Positions 35,491-43,062 of a stretch of DNA of 64,000 nucleotides are shown here, in pieces. Position 1 is the stretch's first letter. Each line of letters begins with the position of its first letter. The stretch is taken from positions 4,402,001 through 4,466,000 of the forward strand of contig NZ_CP042436.1 of NCBI RefSeq assembly GCF_007971025.1. The letters are read 5' to 3'. The DNA comes from Mucilaginibacter ginsenosidivorans. Lineage in GTDB: Bacteria > Bacteroidota > Bacteroidia > Sphingobacteriales > Sphingobacteriaceae. The position numbers and the translations under genes are program-made. The notes under the pieces were generated by a model. It worked only from the letters and a program-made list of their open reading frames with translations, did not search any database and was not told where the DNA came from.

Positions 35491-36933
35491 TTATTGAAAG
35501 CTTGTACGCTTGGGGTCGTGCAGGATGTCGGTCATGTCAATGATCTTTTCATCGATATCAGACACACACTTGTTCATCATGCTGATACACTCCTTCTCGT
35601 CCACAAGGCCTTCTTTTTCAAGATTCATCAAACCTTTAAGTGTTGCTATAGGACCGCGTATCTGGTGCGACAAATAAGAAGAGTATTCGGAGAGCTTTTT
35701 ATTCTTGATCTGCAGGTCGCGCGTGCGTTCATCAATTATCTCTTCGAGGTGATGGTTGATACGGTCGAGATTATCTTTCTGGCGGGAAACCTCGCTGTTC
35801 AGCTCCGTTAACCGGAAATTAGTTTTCGCTTTACGTTTCACATTGCCGATCAATAACGCTATCACAATTAACAGCAAACCCGAGCCCGACACTGCCCACC
35901 AAAATTTAACCCGGTCATTCTTCTGACGCTCTATGATCAATTCGCTTTCCCGTTGTTTTTCCTGCTGGTCGTGCTGCTGCTGCATCAGCGTTAAGTCGGA
36001 CGATAAAGTGCTTTTTTGAAGCGTGCTATCCCTTTCGTATATCGTATGCAATATTGCTACGGCACGTTCATAGTTCTTACGGTGTAATTCTAACTGGTAA
36101 GAGTTATAACTAAAATCCGCCTCGAGCTTCTCGTCTTTGGTTACCTGGGCAAAAGCTATCCCCTCGTCCAAAAACTTCCTTGCCTTATCATAATCCTTTT
36201 TTTCGATATAAATTGAAGACAAAGTCAGGTCGGTGATCCCGATAGTTGTATTTTGATCCTGGAGTCGCGCCTGTTCGTGCGCCTTAAGCAGCATTTCCTC
36301 TGCTTTGTCGTACTGCTTTAATTTGTAATGAATAACGCCGGTATTTTGCAGGCAGATAGTAAGGTTAGCCTGATCGTTAAGCTGTGTTAACAATTGCTGG
36401 CTTTTTGTATAATACTCAAGCGCCAGTGAAAAATTCTTTTTCCGCAGGTACACGTTACCTATATTTAAGGTAGCGTAGGCAATGAGTTTGGTATCGTGCA
36501 AACTTTGCGCTATTGTAAGACCCTTTTCCAGGTAATCCAACGATTGATCGTAATCTATGGTGAGGTAGAGGTTGCCTATATTATTGTAAACCTTTGCCTG
36601 GCCCAGTGTATTGCCGGCTTTTCTGAAATAAGATAATGCATAGGAATAGTTTGCAATAGCTTTGGCCTCGTGATTGGCGTAAGCCTCACCCACCCCCATT
36701 ACGCGGTAAGCTTCGGCCATGCCATTAATGTAATTTAGCTTTTTGGCCAGTTCGAGCGCCTGCTCTGCCTTTTTGATCGTCTCGTCATGATCGGTCATAC
36801 GGCTTTTAAACCCCTGCTTATTCAACAGGTTTACCTGCGCAGTGTCCTGGCTGGCAAATTCCATGGCGGCATCGGCATATACTCTTGCGAAGGCAGCGGT
36901 CAGAAATAGTATGATGAGGTAAGCTTTTTTCAT
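35491..36933 (-). CDS. Membrane TPR protein ending in a HisKA-like helix pair, no kinase domain
   Basis: A 480-residue protein. A signal peptide is followed by TPR repeats (about 45-330; AKVYNNIGNLYLTIDYDQSL, LNIGNVYLRKKNFSLALEYY), a membrane helix (VSGSGLLLIVIALLIG) and a coiled coil. It ends with a segment resembling a histidine-kinase dimerisation box (SYLSHQIRGPIATLKGLMNL) and stops about 50 residues later. No HATPase domain is encoded here or just downstream, where only 88 bases separate it from the next gene. Either the His is phosphorylated by another kinase or the box is only structural. Domain order resembles the full kinase at 20548-22446. Confidence 0.85.
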   Translation of the reverse strand: MKKAYLIILFLTAAFARVYADAAMEFASQDTAQVNLLNKQGFKSRMTDHDETIKKAEQALELAKKLNYINGMAEAYRVMGVGEAYANHEAKAIANYSYALSYFRKAGNTLGQAKVYNNIGNLYLTIDYDQSLDYLEKGLTIAQSLHDTKLIAYATLNIGNVYLRKKNFSLALEYYTKSQQLLTQLNDQANLTICLQNTGVIHYKLKQYDKAEEMLLKAHEQARLQDQNTTIGITDLTLSSIYIEKKDYDKARKFLDEGIAFAQVTKDEKLEADFSYNSYQLELHRKNYERAVAILHTIYERDSTLQKSTLSSDLTLMQQQHDQQEKQRESELIIERQKNDRVKFWWAVSGSGLLLIVIALLIGNVKRKAKTNFRLTELNSEVSRQKDNLDRINHHLEEIIDERTRDLQIKNKKLSEYSSYLSHQIRGPIATLKGLMNLEKEGLVDEKECISMMNKCVSDIDEKIIDMTDILHDPKRTSFQ

Positions 36934-37351
36934 TAACCTGGTTTCGTCACACCAGCCATGTTAAAGCGCATAGTTTAGTGTGATAACACCCTATTACGTA
37001 AAAAATTAAAAAATGATGCAAAAAATATTCTTTAAATAATGTTTTTATTTCTGAAAAACATTATTACCTTTGTGAAGGAACTTTAGTTAAGGACTGCAAC
37101 TACCTAAAACAGAGCTTGTTATAAGCAAGACATTTATTGCAATTTTGATGATTTTTGATAGATATATTATCAATTTTTCAAAATATCGTCCCTTAAAATA
37201 AAATAATTGCAATTTTTGGATAAAAAACAGGATTATAAGCACTTATAGCGCTTATATAATGTTGAAGAAGTTTGGCCTTTAACTAAGGACTTTTAAAAAG
37301 AATTTTATTAACCAAATAATATTTATAACCATTTCTAACACATTCAAAACA
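36934..37351 (+). promoter_or_regulatory. AT-rich 418-bp leader with near-identical motif pair upstream of the repeat miniprotein
   Basis: No gene is visible. A Bacteroidota -7-like box TACCTTTG lies at 37065-37072, without a clear -33 TTTG. The sequence CTTTAGTTAAGGACT (37081-37095) recurs as CTTTAACTAAGGACT (37277-37291), 13 of 15 identical and 196 bases apart. ATTGCAATTTT occurs at 37136 and again at 37206. A near-palindrome ATAAGCACTTATAGCGCTTAT lies at 37235-37255. If the -7 box is real, the gene at 37352 has a leader of about 270 bases. Confidence 0.4.
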
Positions 37352-37585
37352 ATGAAAAAAGTAATCTTCGCAGCTCTATTAATGGCGAGCATCGGTACAC
37401 TTTCATCTTTCAAAGGCGACACTACTGCTGTTAAGCATGACACTGTTGCTGACAAAAAAGAGCTGGGCACTGCTGACGACAAAAAAGAGCTTGGTACTGC
37501 TGATGACAAAAAAGAGTTAGGTACTGCCGATGCTCACAAACGCAGCACCTTGAACGACAAGAAAGAATTGGGTACTGCTGACTAA
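37352..37585 (+). CDS. Small exported protein with 9-residue tandem repeats
   Basis: A 77-residue protein. Residues 1-22 look like a signal peptide (KKVIFAALLMASIGTLSSF). The rest is built from the unit DKKELGTAD, present exactly at 34-42, 43-51, 52-60 and 69-77, with a degenerate spacer AHKRSTLN at 61-68. The four Leu codons of the repeats are CTG, CTT, TTA and TTG, so the protein repeat is conserved while the DNA varies. The mature part is very hydrophilic and highly charged. I recognise no family. A long leader precedes it and two hairpins follow. Confidence 0.75.
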   Translation: MKKVIFAALLMASIGTLSSFKGDTTAVKHDTVADKKELGTADDKKELGTADDKKELGTADAHKRSTLNDKKELGTAD

Positions 37586-37936
37586 TTAAAGCCAGCATTA
37601 CCTGGCGGTAACTTGCAATAAGTTACTCGCAGTGGGGTTGCATATATTGGGATTTTCCAATATATGCACAAATGATCGGATTGACTATTTCATTCGGGGT
37701 TGGGCTGTATTTTTTAAAAAATTCAGTTTTAAATGTTCGAAAGCTTTAATCTTGTCCCTCAAGACATTAGCCTTCCAGGGCGATGTTATTTTAGTTATCT
37801 ATCTATAAATACAGCCCTTTAAGTTTTTCTTTTTTTTCCTGGCGGCTATTTCTGTAGCTGAACAGGTTTCCCTTTTTAAAATTTTTGGCGGTTTTGCATT
37901 CAACAGAAACTCTATATTTGTTGCAAATTTTCCTGT
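37586..37936 (+). other. 351-bp spacer with two hairpins and a weak promoter
   Basis: Two stems follow the miniprotein: GTAACTT/AAGTTAC (37608-37626) and the stronger TGCATATATTGG/CCAATATATGCA (37639-37668, 12 bp, six-base loop). The latter may act as a terminator, though no T-tract follows. Near the end, TTTG (37893-37896) and TATATTTG (37913-37920) form a plausible but short-spaced (16 bp) promoter for the M20 gene at 37937. Nothing else is recognised. Confidence 0.5.
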
Positions 37937-39310
37937 ATGCAAAATATCAAACAGTACGTTGAGCAAAATAAACAACGCTTTTTGGATGAACTTTTTGACC
38001 TGCTGCGCTTCCCATCGGTGAGCGCCGACCCTAAATACAAGCCGGATGTTTTGGAAACTGCTGATTATGTGGCCAAAAAACTTTCGGATGCAGGGGCAGA
38101 TAAGGTTGAGGTATGCCAGACAGCCGGATATCCCATTGTTTATGGCGAAAAGATAGTTGACGCTGCGAAACCTACCGTGCTGGTATATGGCCACTATGAC
38201 GTACAACCACCTGATCCGCTGGAGCTTTGGAAAACACCGCCATTTGAGCCGACCGTACGCGACGGTAAAATATACGCCCGCGGGGCCTGCGACGATAAGG
38301 GCCAGTTTTACATGCATGTAAAGGCTTTTGAGCTGATGATGCAAAACGGCGGCCTTCCCTGCAATATCAAATTCATGATAGAAGGGGAAGAGGAAGTCGG
38401 CTCATCGAACCTGGAAATATTTGTGAAGGAAAATAAACAACGTCTTAAAGCTGATGTGGTGCTGATATCGGACACGTCGATGATCAGCATGGAGCACCCA
38501 TCGTTGGAAACAGGGCTGAGAGGCCTCTCCTACCTGGAAGTTGAAGTAACCGGCCCTAACCGCGACCTGCATTCGGGCGTCTACGGCGGTGCGGTGGCCA
38601 ACCCGGCTACCATACTGGCTAAGATGATAGCATCGCTGCATGACGAGAATAATCACATCACTATACCCGGGTTTTATGATGATGTTATAGACCTGACACC
38701 TGATGAACGCAATGCGATCAATGATGCCCCTTATAACGAGGCTGAGTATATGACCGACCTTGGTGTGGATGAATTGTGGGGTGAAAAGGGTTATACCACT
38801 TTCGAACGAACCGGCACACGGCCCACATTAGAAGTGAACGGCATTTGGGGGGGATACATTGGTGAAGGCGCCAAAACCGTATTGCCCTCAAAAGCAAGCG
38901 CTAAAATATCAATGAGGTTGGTACCTAACCAGCATTCGGATAAAATACGGGACCTGTTTACAGCACATTTCGAAAAGATTGCTCCCAAAAGCGTAAAAGT
39001 TAAAGTAACGCCACACCACGGCGGCGAGCCGGTAGTTACACCTACCGATAGCGTGGCCTACCAAGCAGCACAAAAAGCCATAACGGAATCATTTGGCAAG
39101 GCGCCTATACCAACGCGCGGCGGCGGCAGCATCCCAATCGTAGCGTTATTTGAAGCCGAGTTAGGTATTAAAACCGTATTGATGGGCTTTGGGTTAGACA
39201 GCGATGCGCTGCATTCGCCAAACGAGAAGTATGATATTTATAATTATTACAAAGGGATAGAGACAATCCCGTTGTTTCATAAATATTTTGCTGAGTTGAG
39301 CGGGAGTTAG
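37937..39310 (+). CDS. M20-family metallodipeptidase
   Basis: A 457-residue cytoplasmic peptidase. Zinc-site motifs are VYGHYDVQPPDP, ARGACDDKGQFYM, MIEGEEEVGSSN (the Glu pair is catalytic base and ligand) and, near the end, GFGLDSDALHSPNEKYD. A dimerisation lid domain lies at about 195-345. The family includes carnosinase-like dipeptidases. It converges with a dipeptide epimerase gene (39410-40507), which suggests a shared role in recycling peptidoglycan-derived or dietary dipeptides. Confidence 0.93.
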   Translation: MQNIKQYVEQNKQRFLDELFDLLRFPSVSADPKYKPDVLETADYVAKKLSDAGADKVEVCQTAGYPIVYGEKIVDAAKPTVLVYGHYDVQPPDPLELWKTPPFEPTVRDGKIYARGACDDKGQFYMHVKAFELMMQNGGLPCNIKFMIEGEEEVGSSNLEIFVKENKQRLKADVVLISDTSMISMEHPSLETGLRGLSYLEVEVTGPNRDLHSGVYGGAVANPATILAKMIASLHDENNHITIPGFYDDVIDLTPDERNAINDAPYNEAEYMTDLGVDELWGEKGYTTFERTGTRPTLEVNGIWGGYIGEGAKTVLPSKASAKISMRLVPNQHSDKIRDLFTAHFEKIAPKSVKVKVTPHHGGEPVVTPTDSVAYQAAQKAITESFGKAPIPTRGGGSIPIVALFEAELGIKTVLMGFGLDSDALHSPNEKYDIYNYYKGIETIPLFHKYFAELSGS

Positions 39311-39409
39311 TGATTGGTTAATTGTTGATTAGTTAACTTCTGACTAGTTAATTAGGGATTGATTGGCCTGCAACCGAAACTATACAAAGCGCTAATCACC
39401 GACCAACAA

Positions 39410-40507
39410 CTACACAACAAATTTCTCACATCCAGCCAGGAAAGCTTCATCCGCGTCGGCGCCTATGCCGGGAGTGTCGGCTATTTTGAGGTGATACCCT
39501 TCGTAAGTTACCCCGCCAGCACAGGGGTCTTCCAGGTGGCCGAGCATACAGGTATCCATATCATAAAATTTGATATTCGGGCTGGCATACACAAAATGCA
39601 ACTTGGCGCTTAGCGCAATGCGGCTCTCCAGCATACCTCCCATCATACAGGGTATATCATGTTTCGCGGCCAGGCCGTGTATCTTTTTTGCCTCAAAAAT
39701 GCCTCCTGATTTAGAAAATTTAATGTTGATATAGTCGCACGAGCCGCTTTCGATCTGCTTGCGTGCATCATGGTGATTGAAAACACTTTCATCGGCCATG
39801 ATCTTTACCGGCGACAACGTCCTTAGTTTGGGCAGGCAGTCGTCGTGCCAGGTACGCATGGGCTGCTCGCAAAACTCAATATCATAGGTGCTTATACCCT
39901 GAAGGGCGAAAACGGCATCGTCAAAACTCCAGCCCTGGTTGGCATCCACCCGTATCTTCATTTTATTCCCGACCGCTTCTCTTATCCGGTGAATACGTTC
40001 AACATCTGTTTTTGCGTCTTTACCAAGCTTTACTTTCAAAACTGTAGCGCCATTCTGCTTAAATTTAATAGCCCTCTCGGCCATACCGGCAGGCGAGCCT
40101 ATGCCGATAGTGATATCAGACTCAACATCGCGTACCGCGCCGCCTAAATACTGATATAAAGGCGCGCCGGCGTTTTTCGCGGCAATATCATGCAAGGCTA
40201 TATCAAAGGCACTTTTAATGGTGCTATTGCCCGCTGTAAAATCGTGCAGTTGCTGTAGCCTGGCCGAAATATCAAGTGCATCCTTATCCTTCCACAATTT
40301 CGCAAACTCGCGCGCCATAACCAGGCAGGTATCCTGCGTTTCGCCGACAATCATTGGGAAGGCCGAGCATTCGCCCACCCCATAAAAGCCGGCATCAGTA
40401 TACACGCGTATAAACACGTTTTGGGCATGGTCCATTGTGCCGGTCGCGATAGTAAAGGGCTCCATGGGTATGCTGAAGCGATATATTTCGGTGTGGGTGA
40501 TCTTCAA
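39410..40507 (-). CDS. Dipeptide epimerase (enolase superfamily, L-Ala-D/L-Glu epimerase type)
   Basis: A 365-residue enolase-superfamily enzyme. The N-terminal capping domain begins MKITHTEIYRFSIPMEPF. The barrel has the paired lysine motif VLKVKLGK, the metal ligands in RVDANQGW, CEQPM and MADESVF, and a second catalytic Lys in INIKFSKSGG. This motif set marks Ala-Glu epimerases, which convert L-Ala-D-Glu from peptidoglycan to L-Ala-L-Glu for hydrolysis by a dipeptidase. The neighbouring M20 dipeptidase fits that pathway. The exact dipeptide is not fixed by sequence. Confidence 0.92.
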   Translation of the reverse strand: MKITHTEIYRFSIPMEPFTIATGTMDHAQNVFIRVYTDAGFYGVGECSAFPMIVGETQDTCLVMAREFAKLWKDKDALDISARLQQLHDFTAGNSTIKSAFDIALHDIAAKNAGAPLYQYLGGAVRDVESDITIGIGSPAGMAERAIKFKQNGATVLKVKLGKDAKTDVERIHRIREAVGNKMKIRVDANQGWSFDDAVFALQGISTYDIEFCEQPMRTWHDDCLPKLRTLSPVKIMADESVFNHHDARKQIESGSCDYINIKFSKSGGIFEAKKIHGLAAKHDIPCMMGGMLESRIALSAKLHFVYASPNIKFYDMDTCMLGHLEDPCAGGVTYEGYHLKIADTPGIGADADEAFLAGCEKFVV

Positions 40508-40811
40508 TGCTGTATTGTTAAATTGTTTTATTGTTGGAAGACTGTAAAGTTAGTATGTTTTGTGTAATGAATAAATGTGGTTAGTTTGGCTAAAGCCATA
40601 TTATTGGCGAACTAACATTGGTCGGCTTTAGCCGGCGGCAATGAAAGAATTTTACACCTTTCAAGCTTACAACAAATTGATTTGCATATCAACACATTTG
40701 CATTATCTTTGCGTTACTTCAATAACAATTCAACTTTAGCCGCCCCGGTATATTTCAGGGGATCTGCGCTGATTTTAAGGTATAGCTTTTCATTTTTAAA
40801 ACTGATATTTT
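40508..40811 (+). promoter_or_regulatory. 304-bp divergent region with a strong Bacteroidota promoter and a palindromic repeat
   Basis: TTTG at 40681-40684 and TATCTTTG at 40704-40711 are separated by exactly 19 bases, matching the Bacteroidota sigma consensus TTTG-N19-TAnnTTTG. This should drive DUF4290 and murA, with a start about 90 bases before 40812. Further upstream, GGCTAAAGCC (40588-40597) and GGCTTTAGCC (40624-40633) form a perfect inverted repeat. Confidence 0.75.
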
Positions 40812-41537
40812 ATGGGCATCGAACCATCAAAACCATTTGATTATAACTCCACCAGGAGTAAACTTATATTGTCGGAGTACGGGCGCAACGTGCAAAATAT
40901 GGTAAAATATATTTGCGAGCTGCCCACCAAAGAGGAACGCAACCGCTATGCACAGGTAGTGATCGACCTGATGGGATTTTTAAACCCGCACCTGCGCGAC
41001 GTTGCTGACTTTAAGCACAAACTTTGGGACCATTTGCATATTATCTCCAATTTCCAGATCGATGTGGATTCGCCTTACCCGAAACCGGAAATGGATGTTA
41101 TCCACATGAAGCCTGAACCGCTTAAATACCCGCACCAGCGCATCAAATACAAGCATTATGGCAAAACCATTGAATTGATGATGGATAAGGCGAAAACCAT
41201 TGAGGAGCCTGAGCGTAAGCAGCATATGGTACAAGCCATTGCCAACTTTATGAAAATGGCTTATGTACAGTGGAACAAGGATTCGGTTGCTGACGAAAGC
41301 ATCATTGCCGATCTGCGGGCAATGTCGGGCGGGCAATTGCAACTGGAAGAGAATGTGAACCTGAACAAGGTAGAATTCCGCGCAAACCCTTATACTAAGG
41401 AAAATAATGCACGTGGGGGCCGCACCAACAATAATCAGAATAACCGCGGACGCAATAATCAAAACAACAACCCACGGAACAATAACAACCAGAATAATCG
41501 TAACAGGAACAACGGCGGCGGCTCGCGCAAGTACTAA
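40812..41537 (+). CDS. DUF4290 protein with Asn/Arg-rich tail
   Basis: A 241-residue Bacteroidota-specific protein. Residues about 1-185 are the DUF4290 domain (FDYNSTRSKLILSEYGRNVQ, DLMGFLNPHLRDVADFKHKL, HQRIKYKHYGKTIELMMDKA). The last about 45 residues are low-complexity, rich in Asn, Arg and Gly (NNQNNRGRNNQNNN), and likely disordered, possibly nucleic-acid-binding. It lies immediately before murA, an arrangement common in the phylum. Function is unknown. Confidence 0.9.
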   Translation: MGIEPSKPFDYNSTRSKLILSEYGRNVQNMVKYICELPTKEERNRYAQVVIDLMGFLNPHLRDVADFKHKLWDHLHIISNFQIDVDSPYPKPEMDVIHMKPEPLKYPHQRIKYKHYGKTIELMMDKAKTIEEPERKQHMVQAIANFMKMAYVQWNKDSVADESIIADLRAMSGGQLQLEENVNLNKVEFRANPYTKENNARGGRTNNNQNNRGRNNQNNNPRNNNNQNNRNRNNGGGSRKY

Positions 41538-41642
41538 TTTTGTTCATAGTTGATGGCCGGTTGTCTATAGTAAGGAATATTTTTTACAACTTTGGGCACA
41601 CAACCATCGGCTATGGTCCATTGACCATCGACTAAATTCACT

Positions 41643-42950
41643 ATGAATAACGCATTCGAAATAATAGGTGGCAAGCCACTAAAAGGCGAAATTATACCCC
41701 AGGGGGCAAAAAACGAGGCATTACAGATACTGTCAGCGGTATTACTAACCAAAGAGAAAGTAACCATCAGCAATATCCCCGATATAAAAGATGTAAATAA
41801 GCTGATAGAACTGCTGGGCGATATGGGCGTTGTGGTTGAGCGGCTTGCCCCGGACACCTACAGCTTTGAGGCCAAAGATATCGACCAGAATTTTTTCCAA
41901 TCGGACGCTTTTAGAAATAAAGGCGGCAGCTTGAGGGGGTCGGTCATGATCGTGGGCCCGTTGCTGGCGCGTTTTGGTAAAGCCGCCATCCCGAAACCGG
42001 GTGGCGATAAAATAGGCCGGCGCAGGCTGGACACCCACTTTTTAGGCTTTGAAAAGCTGGGCGCTAAATTTAACTACGACCCGGAAAGTGGTTTTTTTAA
42101 CGTAGATGCATCGGACCTTAAAGGCACTTATATCTTGCTGGACGAAGCCTCGGTAACGGGTACGGCCAACGTAGTAATGGCCGCTGTGCTTGCCAAAGGC
42201 ACCACCACCATCTATAATGCCGCCTGCGAACCCTACCTGCAGCAGCTTTGCAAAATGCTGAACCGCATGGGCGCTAAAATAAGCGGCATTGGTTCAAACT
42301 TACTCACCATTGAAGGTGTAACCGTACTGAAAGGCACCGAACACCGCCTGTTGCCGGATATGATCGAGATCGGCTCGTTCATTGGTCTGGCTGCTATGAC
42401 GGGCTCTGAGATCACTATTAAAGATGTTCATTACGATGAGTTGGGTATGATACCTGATGTGTTCCGGAAACTCGGTATCCGGATCGAACGCAAAGGCGAC
42501 GACATTTACATACCGGCCCAAAAGCATTACGAGATAGAAACTTTTATCGACGGCGCTATCATGACCATAGCCGATGCACCCTGGCCGGGCTTTACGCCTG
42601 ACCTGCTGAGCATTGTACTGGTGGTTGCCATACAGGCAAAAGGATCGGTTCTGATACACCAGAAAATGTTTGAGAGCCGCCTGTTCTTTGTGGACAAGCT
42701 GCTGGATATGGGCGCCCAGATCATCCTTTGCGACCCGCACCGGGCCACGGTAATAGGCCTGGACAACCAGGTACAATTGCGGGGTATATCGATGACCTCG
42801 CCCGATATACGCGCGGGAGTGTCGCTGCTTATCGCTGCTTTATCGGCCCAGGGTAAATCGACCATTTATAATATCGAACAAATAGAACGTGGTTACCAAC
42901 ACATCGACGAGCGTTTGAGAGCGCTGGGAGCTGATATAAAGAGGATCTGA
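41643..42950 (+). CDS. murA: UDP-N-acetylglucosamine 1-carboxyvinyltransferase with Asp in place of the active-site Cys
   Basis: A 435-residue EPSP-synthase-fold enzyme that transfers enolpyruvate from PEP to UDP-GlcNAc, the first committed step of peptidoglycan synthesis. The opening GGKPLKGEIIPQGAKNEALQ, the central DEASVTGTANVVMAAVLAKG and the end SPDIRAGVSLLIAALSAQGK are diagnostic. The loop that normally reads GGC-x-IG reads GGDKIG, with Asp122 (codon GAT at 42006-42008) where the fosfomycin-alkylated Cys would be. Asp is known to support catalysis and give fosfomycin resistance in other bacteria. It lies 105 bases after DUF4290, and a long hairpin follows. Confidence 0.95.
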   Translation: MNNAFEIIGGKPLKGEIIPQGAKNEALQILSAVLLTKEKVTISNIPDIKDVNKLIELLGDMGVVVERLAPDTYSFEAKDIDQNFFQSDAFRNKGGSLRGSVMIVGPLLARFGKAAIPKPGGDKIGRRRLDTHFLGFEKLGAKFNYDPESGFFNVDASDLKGTYILLDEASVTGTANVVMAAVLAKGTTTIYNAACEPYLQQLCKMLNRMGAKISGIGSNLLTIEGVTVLKGTEHRLLPDMIEIGSFIGLAAMTGSEITIKDVHYDELGMIPDVFRKLGIRIERKGDDIYIPAQKHYEIETFIDGAIMTIADAPWPGFTPDLLSIVLVVAIQAKGSVLIHQKMFESRLFFVDKLLDMGAQIILCDPHRATVIGLDNQVQLRGISMTSPDIRAGVSLLIAALSAQGKSTIYNIEQIERGYQHIDERLRALGADIKRI

Positions 42951-42975
42951 CTTTGAGGTGAAGGCTTATAAGCGA

Positions 42976-43018
42976 AAAGCCGAAAGCTAAAAGCGCAAAG
43001 CTTTAGTCTTTCGGCTTT
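42976..43018 (+). terminator. Extended hairpin after murA
   Basis: AAAGCCGAAAG (42976-42986) pairs with CTTTCGGCTTT (43008-43018). The intervening bases also fold (CTAAA/TTTAG). It lies 25 bases after the murA stop. The outer right arm ends in TTT, so terminator function is likely. Confidence 0.65.
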
Positions 43019-43062
43019 CTGCATTTAGCTCAAATATCTATCTTTATAAAAAACCGACCAAC

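Noticed and set aside
37450..37585. Tandem DNA repeats considered as a CRISPR array
   Set aside because: The 27-base units are in frame, without unique spacers, and encode a repeated peptide after a signal sequence.
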